Of a stretch of 64,000 nucleotides of DNA, positions 9,535-17,335 are shown piece by piece (the first letter of the stretch is position 1; each line of letters starts with the position of its first letter). Where the stretch lies: contig JAEWET010000050.1 of assembly GCA_023389195.1 (NCBI GenBank), forward strand, positions 1-64,000, in the 5' to 3' direction. This DNA comes from Aliihoeflea sp023389195. GTDB lineage: Bacteria > Pseudomonadota > Alphaproteobacteria > Rhizobiales > Rhizobiaceae. The notes below the pieces were generated by a model. The model was not told the DNA's origin, searched no databases, and was given only the letters and a program-made list of their open reading frames with translations. Both the position numbers and the translations under genes were made by a program.

Positions 9535-10602
9535 ATGACCGACTTCAATCCTCTCGTCTTCTCCGGCGTCCAGCCGACCGGCAATCTCCATCTCGGCAAT
9601 TATCTCGGCGCGCTGACGAAATTCGTCGCGCTGCAGGAGAGCCATGACTGCATCTACTGCGTGGTCGACATGCACTCGATCACGGCGCAGCTCGTCCATG
9701 CCGATCTTGCCGAGCAGACCCGTTCGATCACGGCGGCGTTTCTCGCCTCGGGCATAGATCCGAAGAAGCACATCGTCTTCAACCAGAGCCGGGTGATGCA
9801 GCATGCAGAGCTTGCCTGGGTGTTCAACTGCGTCGCGCGCATCGGCTGGATGAACCGCATGACGCAGTTCAAGGACAAGGCCGGCAAGGACCGCGAGAAC
9901 GCTTCGCTGGGCCTGCTCGCCTATCCGAGCCTGATGGCGGCGGACATTCTGGTCTACCGGGCGACGCATGTGCCCGTGGGCGACGACCAGAAGCAGCACC
10001 TGGAACTGACGCGCGACATCGCGACCAAGTTCAACAACGATTTTTCCGCCCGCATCGCCGACCTCGGCGTCGGGGTGGAGATGAAGATGGGCGACGAGAC
10101 GGTCAACGGCTATTTCCCGCTGACCGAGCCGCTGATCGAGGGCCCGGCGACGCGCGTCATGAGCCTTCGCGACGGCACCAAGAAGATGTCGAAATCCGAT
10201 CCGTCGGACCTCTCGCGCATCAATCTGACCGACGACGCGGACACGATCTCAAAGAAGATCCGCAAGGCCAAGACCGACCCGGACGCGTTGCCGGGCGAGG
10301 TGGAGGGACTGAAGGGCCGGCCGGAAGCCGAAAACCTTGTCGGCATCTACGCGGCTCTGTCGGGCACCACGCGCGAGACGGTGATCGCCGATTTCGGCGG
10401 GCAGCAGTTCTCGGCGTTCAAGCCGGCGCTCGCCGATCTCGCGGTCGAGAAGCTGGCGCCGATCTCGGCCGAGATGCGCCGCATTTCGGACGATCGTGCC
10501 TATGTCGACGGTGTGCTGCGCGATGGCGGCGAACGGGCCGGTGCGCTGGCCGAGGCGACGATGAAGGATGTGCGCAAGATCATCGGTTTTCTCGATAGCT
10601 GA
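9535..10602 (+). CDS. trpS: Tryptophanyl-tRNA synthetase
   Basis: Class Ic aminoacyl-tRNA synthetase charging tRNA-Trp. The 355-residue protein has the HIGH-like signature as TGNLHLGNYLGAL (residues about 16-28) and the KMSKS loop (GTKKMSKSDPSD, about residue 217-228), both in expected places. Length is typical of the bacterial enzyme. The ATG at 9535 comes 66 nt after murJ. It is the housekeeping synthetase, unrelated to the tryptophan catabolic island 38 kb away. Confidence 0.97.
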   Translation: MTDFNPLVFSGVQPTGNLHLGNYLGALTKFVALQESHDCIYCVVDMHSITAQLVHADLAEQTRSITAAFLASGIDPKKHIVFNQSRVMQHAELAWVFNCVARIGWMNRMTQFKDKAGKDRENASLGLLAYPSLMAADILVYRATHVPVGDDQKQHLELTRDIATKFNNDFSARIADLGVGVEMKMGDETVNGYFPLTEPLIEGPATRVMSLRDGTKKMSKSDPSDLSRINLTDDADTISKKIRKAKTDPDALPGEVEGLKGRPEAENLVGIYAALSGTTRETVIADFGGQQFSAFKPALADLAVEKLAPISAEMRRISDDRAYVDGVLRDGGERAGALAEATMKDVRKIIGFLDS

Positions 10603-10668
10603 CGCATCCAGCTTGCCGGTGCTGCGGCCGGCTGGCAGATTGCACGCGACTCACACCCGGGAGCCGAC

Positions 10669-11160
10669 ATGGTATCCAAACGCCTTAGCCGCGAAGCCGG
10701 CCACCGCCGCAAGTTCCTGGCGATCGTCGACGACACGCCCGAATGCGAGCGGGCGATCACCTATGCCGCGCGGCGCGCACAGACGACTGGCGGGGCATTG
10801 CTGCTGCTGTTCGTCATCGAGCCGGGCGAAGTGCAGCACTGGCTTGGCGTTGAGCAGATCATGCGCGAGGAAGCGCAGGCGACCGCCAGTTCGGCCCTCG
10901 ACACGCAGGCGAACAAGGTGCGCCAGGAACTCGGGCTCGAGCCCGAGCTCGTCATCCGTGAAGGCAAGGCGGCCGACGAAATCCACGCATTGATCGAGGA
11001 AGACCAGGACATCGCGATCCTCGTGCTGGCCGCCTCCAATGCGAAGGAGGGGCCAGGGCCGCTGGTCGCTTCGATCGCCGGCAAGGGCGCAGCCTTTCCG
11101 ATCCCCGTCACGGTCGTCCCGAGTTCACTGTCCGACGAAGACATCGAGGCCATAGCGTAG
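10669..11160 (+). CDS. Universal stress protein (UspA family)
   Basis: Single-domain 163-residue Usp. After a short basic leader the first strand reads RKFLAIVDDTPECERAI, the conserved beginning of the nucleotide-binding alpha/beta fold; the C-terminal half ends with ASIAGKGAAFPIPVTVVP, which follows the usual G-x(2)-G region only loosely. Members bind ATP or act as stress-induced chaperone-like regulators; the specific role here cannot be told from sequence. It sits between trpS and the nifU-like gene, a neighbourhood common in rhizobia. Confidence 0.9.
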   Translation: MVSKRLSREAGHRRKFLAIVDDTPECERAITYAARRAQTTGGALLLLFVIEPGEVQHWLGVEQIMREEAQATASSALDTQANKVRQELGLEPELVIREGKAADEIHALIEEDQDIAILVLAASNAKEGPGPLVASIAGKGAAFPIPVTVVPSSLSDEDIEAIA

Positions 11161-11189
11161 CGCAATCTCGGGCCCGGGACGGCCTGCAA

Positions 11190-11270
11190 ACGGCAGCTTT
11201 CTGCGCTTCCGGTGCTCACGTACCGATGTACGCTCCGCTCCGGTTCTCGAAATCAGCCGTTTTCGACTCG
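11190..11270. repeat. Rhizobial-type palindromic intergenic element
   Basis: The 235-nt gap between the usp and nifU-like genes holds a short palindromic core: CCGGTGCTCACGTA at 11210-11223 opposite TACGCTCCGCTCCGG at 11229-11243, meeting in CGTACCGATGTACG, and flanked by TTTCTGCGC and GAAATCAGCC. Elements of this kind (intergenic mosaic elements) are common in rhizobial genomes. A pyrimidine-rich end of the gap leads into the nifU-like promoter. No ORF of note is present. Confidence 0.6.
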
Positions 11271-11395
11271 TCCCAAGCCCGACCTTGCACTACCCTGCGC
11301 CGCAAAATTTGCCAGTGCAGACGATGTTGCAATCGCCTGTGTGAATCTCTATTTTTAGAACAATTCCAGAATTACGCGATAGCGGAGACTCGGTC

Positions 11396-11971
11396 ATGTT
11401 CATCCAGACGGAAGCCACACCCAATCCGGCGACCCTGAAATTCCTGCCGGGCAAGGTCGTGCTCGAAGAGGGCACCGCCGATTTCCGCGATGGGGCGAGC
11501 GCCACCGAGGCCTCGCCGCTTGCCGGCAGGCTGTTCGAGGTGCCGGGCGTGACCGGCGTCTTCTTCGGCTACGACTTCATCACCGTCTCCAAGGACGGCG
11601 CCGACTGGCAGCATCTGAAGCCCGCCATTCTCGGCACGATCATGGAACACTTCATGTCCGGCCAGCCGGTCATGGCGACGGGCTCGCAGGCCCGCGCCGA
11701 CGAGGCTGCCGAGGGCGAGGAATTCTACGATGCGGCCGACGAGGAGATCGTCGTCACCATCAAGGAACTGCTCGACACCCGCGTGCGGCCTGCCGTGGCA
11801 CAGGACGGCGGCGACATCACCTTCCGCGGCTACGAGAACGGCACCGTCTTCCTGCACATGAAGGGCGCATGCGCCGGCTGCCCGTCCTCGACGGCGACGC
11901 TGAAGCACGGCATCCAGAACCTGCTTCGCCATTTCGTGCCGGAAGTGCAGCAGGTCGAACAGGTCGTCTGA
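11396..11971 (+). CDS. Nfu-type Fe-S cluster scaffold/carrier protein
   Basis: Carries nascent Fe-S clusters to apo-proteins. The 191-residue protein has an N-terminal Nfu domain (MFIQTEATPNPATLKFLPG, residues 1-19) and a C-terminal NifU-like domain (residues about 115-191) with the cluster-binding C-x-x-C in GACAGCPSS. This two-domain architecture is that of alphaproteobacterial/mitochondrial NFU1 rather than the nitrogen-fixation NifU, so a general assembly role is inferred. A clear terminator follows 34 nt after the stop. Confidence 0.94.
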   Translation: MFIQTEATPNPATLKFLPGKVVLEEGTADFRDGASATEASPLAGRLFEVPGVTGVFFGYDFITVSKDGADWQHLKPAILGTIMEHFMSGQPVMATGSQARADEAAEGEEFYDAADEEIVVTIKELLDTRVRPAVAQDGGDITFRGYENGTVFLHMKGACAGCPSSTATLKHGIQNLLRHFVPEVQQVEQVV

Positions 11972-12004
11972 ACGGACTTCCCGAGCGCCGACACCACGAT
12001 ACAG

Positions 12005-12038
12005 AAAGCCCGCGACACGAAAGTGCCGCGGGCTTTTT
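12005..12038. terminator. Bidirectional rho-independent terminator
   Basis: A perfect 10-bp stem, AAAGCCCGCG at 12005-12014 with CGCGGGCTTT at 12027-12036, followed by a T-run. It lies between the nifU-like gene (+) and the host-attachment gene (-), which converge here, and the A-run on the left arm allows termination in both directions. Confidence 0.85.
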
Positions 12039-12049
12039 CGCGAGGCGGG

Positions 12050-12499
12050 TCAGGCCGCCGCGAGGTGCTTTTCGATTTCGTCGACCGGATGGTTGGTCAG
12101 AGTCTTGGGCACTTCGGCGATGATGCGGTCCGAAACCTCCTTGTGGAATTCCTTGCGCATGTCGCCGAGAACCGTCGGCGGGGCGACGACGATCAGCTTC
12201 TTGAACTCGTGGCGATGGGCGAGCTTGTAGAGACGTTCGGCGATCTCCGCCGCGAACCGCTCCTTTTCGATGCGATGCCAGTCCGTCTCCTGAACGGCAG
12301 AGCGGTGGTTGGGGCCCGCGTCGGGCATGCGGCCCGGGCGGTCGGTTCCCTGCTCCCGGGTCGGCGGGTTGTCGTCGTTCATCTGCCGGAAGACCTGCAG
12401 ATTGGGATAGAGCGCATCGCCCTCGTTGCGAAGGAACAGGGCCTTTTCGCCATCGGCGACGATGACCCAGGCGTCGTGTTCGATCTTGAGACCGGTCAT
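12050..12499 (-). CDS. Host attachment family protein (PF10116 type)
   Basis: 149 residues from the ATG at 12499 (MTGLKIEHDAWVIVADGEKA); a further-upstream ATG would add 10 residues, but an AGGAG-like site lies just before the chosen one. The sequence fits the family named for a protein required for attachment to plant host cells in Agrobacterium: the opening AWVIVADGEKALFLRN, a charged middle with DRPGRMPDAG, and a late VVAPPTVLGDMRKEFHK resembling a peptide-release-factor/eRF1-like fold. The biochemical activity is unknown. It converges on the Nfu gene and is divergent from cysG. Confidence 0.85.
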   Translation of the reverse strand: MTGLKIEHDAWVIVADGEKALFLRNEGDALYPNLQVFRQMNDDNPPTREQGTDRPGRMPDAGPNHRSAVQETDWHRIEKERFAAEIAERLYKLAHRHEFKKLIVVAPPTVLGDMRKEFHKEVSDRIIAEVPKTLTNHPVDEIEKHLAAA

Positions 12500-12681
12500 G
12501 AAACTCTCCTTTCGGGCTGGTTTCATCAACCGAACGCGACACGGCGACCCGACGTTCCTGTCCGTGGCATGGGAATAATTTTCTCCTCACCCGCCGATCT
12601 GCCGAAAAGCGATTGTTTCTGCAGCGGGCGCGTACGACGCGATTCCTTACCTGCGACGGAGGCTTCGGCGACAATGCGGGC

Positions 12682-14130
12682 ATGTCGACATTCAATCCCC
12701 GCATCGCGCCCGCACGCCTGAACGCCTTCCCGATCTTCGCCAAGGTCGAGGGGCGCGTCGTCGTCATCGTCGGCGATGGCGACGAGGCGCTGGCCAAGGC
12801 GCGGCTGATGGCGCAGTCGAGCGCGCAACTGCGCGTGATTTCGGCAACGCCCGAGGCGGAACTTGCCGACTGGGCCGCTGCGAACGGCGTTGCGATCGTG
12901 CGGCAGGCTTATGACGCGGCGCTGATTGATGATGCCGCGCTTGTCTTCGCCGCGACCGGGGAACTGGAGCGCGATGCGCGGGTCGTCGCCGACGCGCGGT
13001 CGATGAAGATCGCCGTCAATGCCGTCGACCGCCCGGAGCTTTGCGACTTCTTCACCCCGGCGCTGGTCAACCGCGCGCCGGTCGCGGTCGCGATTGGCAC
13101 GGAGGGCGCTGGGCCGGTTCTGGCGCAGATGATCCGCGCGCGGATCGACCAGATGCTGAGCCCGCAGCTCGGCGTCCTGGCGCAGCTTGCCGCCAGCTAT
13201 CGCGATGCCGTTGATAAGCTGTTGCCGAAGGGCGTCGCGCGGCGGCGGTTCTGGAAGGAATTCTTCACCGGCGAAACCGCGCGCAATGTCGATGCCGGCG
13301 ATGTTTCGTCGGCGCGGCGGACGGCTTCGAAGCTTCTGCGCGAGCGTGGTGCGGTGCCGGGTCATGTCGCGCTTGTGGGTGCCGGGCCGGGTGCGGAAGA
13401 CTTGCTGACGCTGCGCGCGCATCGCCTGCTGATGGAAGCCGACGTGATCGTCCACGACGCGCTTGTGCCCGAGGCCGTGATCGCCATGGGCCGGCGCGAT
13501 GCCGAGCGGATCGCGGCCGGCAAGCGCAAGGGCTGCCATTCGAAGACCCAGAGCGAGATCAACGCGCTGCTGGTGGAACTCGGACATGCCGGCAAGCGCG
13601 TCGTGCGGCTCAAGTCGGGCGATCCGCTGGTCTTCGGCCGTGCGGGAGAAGAGATGGCAGCGCTGCGCGACGCCGGGATTTCCTACGAGGTCGTGCCGGG
13701 CGTGACCGCCGCCTTTGCGGCCGCTGCCGATTTCGAACTGCCGCTGACATTGCGCGGGGTCTCGTCCTCGATGGTGTTCACCACCGGGCATGACCTCAAG
13801 GGCGCGACGCTGCCCGACTGGGCGCGGCTTGCGATCGATGGCGCGACGGTGGCGGTCTATATGGGCCGCTCGATCGCGGCCGACGTCGCCGAGCGCCTGA
13901 TCGCGGCGGGGCTTTCGCCCGACACCGCCGTCGCCGTCGTCGAGAATGCGAGCCTCGAGAGCAAACGCCTTTTCCACGGCACGCTCGCCGACCTGCCCTC
14001 GCTGCAGGAGCGCACCGACCTGACCGGGCCCGTCATGACCATCATCGGCGACGCCGTCGCCGGCGCCAATTTTACCCGTTCGACCGCGCTCTATCGCCAG
14101 CCGGCATTTCAAGAGGAGATTTCGCGATGA
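12682..14130 (+). CDS. cysG: Siroheme synthase (trifunctional CysG)
   Basis: Makes siroheme from uroporphyrinogen III: two SAM-dependent methylations, NAD-dependent dehydrogenation and ferrochelation. The 482-residue protein from the ATG at 12682 (MSTFNPRIAP) has an N-terminal Rossmann dehydrogenase/chelatase part (VVVIVGDGDEALAKARLM, residues about 25-42) and a C-terminal SUMT methyltransferase starting at VALVGAGPGAEDLLTLRA (about residue 229) with VVRLKSGDPLVFGRAGEE. It overlaps the next gene by 4 nt (ATGA), so it is translationally coupled with DUF2849 and supplies the cofactor of the reductase encoded just downstream. Confidence 0.96.
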   Translation: MSTFNPRIAPARLNAFPIFAKVEGRVVVIVGDGDEALAKARLMAQSSAQLRVISATPEAELADWAAANGVAIVRQAYDAALIDDAALVFAATGELERDARVVADARSMKIAVNAVDRPELCDFFTPALVNRAPVAVAIGTEGAGPVLAQMIRARIDQMLSPQLGVLAQLAASYRDAVDKLLPKGVARRRFWKEFFTGETARNVDAGDVSSARRTASKLLRERGAVPGHVALVGAGPGAEDLLTLRAHRLLMEADVIVHDALVPEAVIAMGRRDAERIAAGKRKGCHSKTQSEINALLVELGHAGKRVVRLKSGDPLVFGRAGEEMAALRDAGISYEVVPGVTAAFAAAADFELPLTLRGVSSSMVFTTGHDLKGATLPDWARLAIDGATVAVYMGRSIAADVAERLIAAGLSPDTAVAVVENASLESKRLFHGTLADLPSLQERTDLTGPVMTIIGDAVAGANFTRSTALYRQPAFQEEISR

Positions 14131-14435
14131 AGATCCTGACCGCTAACCGCCTGACCGATGGCGAGGCCGTGTGGCTGTGCGCCGACCATAGCTGGGCCGA
14201 GACGATCGACGTGGCCGAGATCGCGCGCGATGCGGCGACCGAGGAAAAGCTGGAGCGCGCCGGCAAGGCGGCTGTCTGCAAGAACGAGGTCGTCGACCTC
14301 GCGCTGGTCGACATCGACCTCGTCGACGGCCGCATCTGGCCGAAGCGCCTGCGCGAGCGCATCCGCGCCGCCGGCCCCACCAACCGGACCGATCTGGGCA
14401 AGCAGGCCCGGCCGGGGATTGCCATCGCCGCCTGA
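14127..14435 (+). CDS. DUF2849 protein of the sulfite assimilation operon
   Basis: Small 102-residue protein (MKILTANRLTDGEAVWLCAD) of a family found almost only between cysG and the siroheme reductase gene in alphaproteobacteria. It is rich in acidic and aliphatic residues with no membrane segment or metal-binding motif; function is not established. Overlap with cysG (ATGA) and a 16-nt gap to the reductase gene support a role tied to the reductase, for instance in assembly or activity. Confidence 0.85.
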   Translation: MKILTANRLTDGEAVWLCADHSWAETIDVAEIARDAATEEKLERAGKAAVCKNEVVDLALVDIDLVDGRIWPKRLRERIRAAGPTNRTDLGKQARPGIAIAA

Positions 14436-14451
14436 GCGAGACGAGGATTTC

Positions 14452-16122
14452 ATGTACCGCTACGACGAGTTCGACCACCAGTTCGTGAAGGCCCGCACCG
14501 CCGAGTTCGCCGACCAGGTTGACCGGCGACTGGCTGGCGAGTTGACCGAGGACCAGTTCAAGCCGCTGCGGCTAATGAACGGCGTCTATCTCCAGCTTCA
14601 CGCCTACATGCTGCGCATCGCCATTCCGTATGGCACGCTGTCGTCGAAACAGTTGCGCATGCTGGCGCATATCGCGCGGACGTACGACAAGGGCTACGGC
14701 CACTTCACGACGCGGCAGAATTTGCAGTTCAACTGGCCGGCGCTGTCCGACATTCCGCAGATTTTGCGCGATCTTGCATCGGTCGAAATGCACGCGCTGC
14801 AGACCTCGGGAAACTGCATTCGCAACGTGACGGCGGACCATTTCGCCGGTGCTGCCGCCGACGAGGTTGCCGATCCGCGACCCTATGCCGAAATCCTGCG
14901 GCAGTGGTCGTCGGTGCATCCGGAATTCTCGTTCCTGCCGCGGAAATTCAAGATCGCGGTGACCGGCGCGGAGCGGGATCGCGCAGCGATTCAGGTTCAC
15001 GACATCGGGCTGCATCTGAAGAAGAACGCGGCCGGCGAACTGGGTTTTGCCGTCTATGTCGGCGGTGGGCAGGGGCGTACGCCGCTGGTCGCCAAGAAAG
15101 TGCGCGACTTCCTGCCCGAAGAGGATTTGCTGACCTACACGACCGCGATTTTGCGGGTCTACAATCTCAACGGCCGGCGCGACAACAAGTACAAGGCGCG
15201 GATCAAGATCCTCGTCCACGAGACGGGAACGGAAGAGCTGACGCGCCAGATCGAGGCGGAGTTCGCTGAAATCCGCAATGGCGAGTTGAAGCTGCCGCAG
15301 GCCGACATCGACGCGATCGAGCGCTATTTCGCACCGCCCGCCCTGCCCGACCGGCCGGAAGGCACGATCGTCGAGGCAAGCGCCAAGCTGGCGAACCCGG
15401 CCTTTGCGAGCTGGGTGAAGCGCAACGTCAACCCGCACAAAAACCCCGATTATGCCTCGGTGACGATCTCGCTGAAGGGCATCGGCGAGGTGCCGGGCGA
15501 TGCGACCGACGCGCAGATGGATGCGGTGGCCGACCTCGCCGAGGAACTGGCCTTCGACGAAATCCGCGTCAGCCACGAGCAGAATCTGATCCTGCCGCAT
15601 GTCGCGCGGGCGGATTTGAAGGAAATCTACAAGCGGCTGGAAGCGATCGGGCTCGCGACCGCCAATGCCGGCCTCGTGACCGACATCATCGCCTGCCCCG
15701 GGCTCGACTATTGCGCGCTCGCCAATGCGCGCTCGATCTCGGTGGCGCAGGAGATTTCGAACCGCTTTGGCAGCCAGGCGCGGCAGGAGGAAATCGGCGA
15801 ACTGAAGCTGAAGATTTCCGGCTGCATCAATGCCTGCGGCCATCATCATGTCGGCCATATCGGCATTCTGGGCGTCGAGAGGAAGGGCACGGAGCTCTAT
15901 CAGATCACGCTCGGCGGCTCGGGCGACGAGAATACGTCGATCGGCGAGATCGTCGGTCGCGGCTTCACCGCCGAGGAGATCACCGACGCGATCGAGACCG
16001 TGGTCGAGACCTATCTGGCGCTGCGGACCGACAAGGCGGAAGACTTCCTCGCAGCTTATCGCCGGGTCGGCGCGGCACCGTTCAAGCAGGCGCTCTACGG
16101 CGCGGAAGCGAAGGCCGCCTGA
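14452..16122 (+). CDS. cysI: Siroheme-dependent sulfite/nitrite reductase (CysI type)
   Basis: Six-electron reduction of sulfite to sulfide (or nitrite to ammonia). The 556-residue protein from the ATG at 14452 (MYRYDEFDHQFVKAR) has the two repeated ferredoxin-like halves of this family: RQNLQFNWP in the first half, and the cluster/siroheme site formed by the C-x5-C in CPGLDYCALA (about residue 419) and the C-x3-C in SGCINACGHH (about residue 460). These four cysteines ligate the 4Fe-4S cluster bridged to siroheme. The operon with cysG and DUF934 favours sulfite as substrate. It ends in TGATG, overlapping the next start by one base. Confidence 0.93.
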   Translation: MYRYDEFDHQFVKARTAEFADQVDRRLAGELTEDQFKPLRLMNGVYLQLHAYMLRIAIPYGTLSSKQLRMLAHIARTYDKGYGHFTTRQNLQFNWPALSDIPQILRDLASVEMHALQTSGNCIRNVTADHFAGAAADEVADPRPYAEILRQWSSVHPEFSFLPRKFKIAVTGAERDRAAIQVHDIGLHLKKNAAGELGFAVYVGGGQGRTPLVAKKVRDFLPEEDLLTYTTAILRVYNLNGRRDNKYKARIKILVHETGTEELTRQIEAEFAEIRNGELKLPQADIDAIERYFAPPALPDRPEGTIVEASAKLANPAFASWVKRNVNPHKNPDYASVTISLKGIGEVPGDATDAQMDAVADLAEELAFDEIRVSHEQNLILPHVARADLKEIYKRLEAIGLATANAGLVTDIIACPGLDYCALANARSISVAQEISNRFGSQARQEEIGELKLKISGCINACGHHHVGHIGILGVERKGTELYQITLGGSGDENTSIGEIVGRGFTAEEITDAIETVVETYLALRTDKAEDFLAAYRRVGAAPFKQALYGAEAKAA

Positions 16123-16643
16123 TGAGCGAAGAAAACGTGACACGCCTGTGGACGCAGGCGGGCTTCATCGATGACGTGTGGACACGCGGCGATGCGGAGA
16201 CGCGGGCGGGCGACCATGTCATTCTGCCGCTCGACGCCTTTCTGGCGGCGATCGAGGCAGGGACGAATGCGGGCGCGCTTGGCGTGCATCTCGCGCCGGG
16301 GGAGAGCATCGATGCGATCGTGCCCCATCTCGACAGGCTGACGCTGATCTCGCTCGGCTTCCCGGCCTACAATGACGGACGGTCGTTCTCGAAGGCGGAA
16401 TTGCTGCGCAGCCGGCATGGGTTCACGGGCACGATCCGGGCACATGGCGACGTCCTGATCGATCTCGTCAATCACATGCTGCGCACCGGGTTCGACGAAC
16501 TCGAAGTGACGAACGGGCCGACGCTGGCACGGCTCGAAGCCGGACGGCCGGGCGGGCTCGGTGTCCATTATCAGCCGGCGGCGAAGCCTGCGGCCAAGCC
16601 GGTCGACGCGCCGGCCTATGCCTGGCGGCGCATTCCCGCCTAG
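16122..16643 (+). CDS. DUF934 family protein of the sulfite reduction operon
   Basis: 173 residues (MSEENVTRLWTQAGFIDDVW). DUF934 proteins occur downstream of cysI in many proteobacteria and are often labelled oxidoreductase-like; the activity is not proven. The conserved core is visible: a LP-LDAFL segment, then LISLGFPAYNDGRSFSKAELLRSR and a helical stretch near FDELEV. The tail is proline- and alanine-rich. In several related operons a PAPS/APS reductase gene (cysH) precedes DUF934; here it does not. Its stop codon overlaps the stop of the convergent hutC. Confidence 0.85.
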   Translation: MSEENVTRLWTQAGFIDDVWTRGDAETRAGDHVILPLDAFLAAIEAGTNAGALGVHLAPGESIDAIVPHLDRLTLISLGFPAYNDGRSFSKAELLRSRHGFTGTIRAHGDVLIDLVNHMLRTGFDELEVTNGPTLARLEAGRPGGLGVHYQPAAKPAAKPVDAPAYAWRRIPA

Positions 16644-17335
16644 AGCTTCGTCACCATGCGATAGGTCGAGGGGTGGATCATGCGCACCAGCGTGATCGGC
16701 TTTTCGCCCAGCCATGTGATGCGCTCGCCGACGAAGACGGGCGCGCCTTTTTCGACGTTCAGCAATTCGGATTCCGCGCCGGCGCTGTCGGCGTGAAAGG
16801 TGAACTCGGCGTGCGTGAAGGGCGCGGATTCGACCAGCCATTCATTCGGGCCGATGGCGGTGAAATCGGCGTCTTTCGCGGCGGGTACGGTTTCCAGCAC
16901 GATGTAGCGATCCTCGAGCTGGTAGGGCTGGCGGTCGGCAAGATGTAGCGCGCGGACATGGCGAAGTTGGGCATCTGCGGGCAGGCCGAGACGGGCGCGG
17001 ATCAGCGCGGGGGCCGTGATGGTTTCGCTGGTGAGGAGCCTGTACTGATAGGCCGCGCCGCGCGCCTCGATCTCCTGGCGGACGAGCGGAATGACGAAGC
17101 GCGCCTCGCGGACAGGATGGAGCGCGACGCGCGTGCCGGCCTTGCGGCGGCGCTCGATGAGGCCGGCTTCGGCCAGTTCGCGAAGCGCCCGGTTGACCGT
17201 CGCACGGGCCGCGCCGAACTCCACCGACAGCGCCTCCTCGCCCGGGATCAGCGCGCCGGGCAGCCAGACGCGGCTGGCGATGCGGCGCGAAATCTCGTCG
17301 CGGATGGCGCGGTAGGAGGAGCGGGCAGTGGTCAC
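16640..17335 (-). CDS. hutC: Histidine utilization repressor HutC (GntR family)
   Basis: GntR/HutC-type transcription repressor that senses urocanate and controls hut genes. 231 residues from a GTG start at 17335. The N-terminal winged helix-turn-helix (residues about 5-70) includes PGEEALSVEFGAARATVNRALRELAEAGLIERR, and the C-terminal UTRA domain (about 90-231) contains the E-x-R-x-I-V-L-E-type segment LEDRYIVLETVP. The gene overlaps hutF by 4 nt (GTGA), so hutF and hutC are co-transcribed. A 14-bp palindrome of HutC type lies in the hutF-hutI promoter region. Confidence 0.93.
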   Translation of the reverse strand: MTTARSSYRAIRDEISRRIASRVWLPGALIPGEEALSVEFGAARATVNRALRELAEAGLIERRRKAGTRVALHPVREARFVIPLVRQEIEARGAAYQYRLLTSETITAPALIRARLGLPADAQLRHVRALHLADRQPYQLEDRYIVLETVPAAKDADFTAIGPNEWLVESAPFTHAEFTFHADSAGAESELLNVEKGAPVFVGERITWLGEKPITLVRMIHPSTYRMVTKL

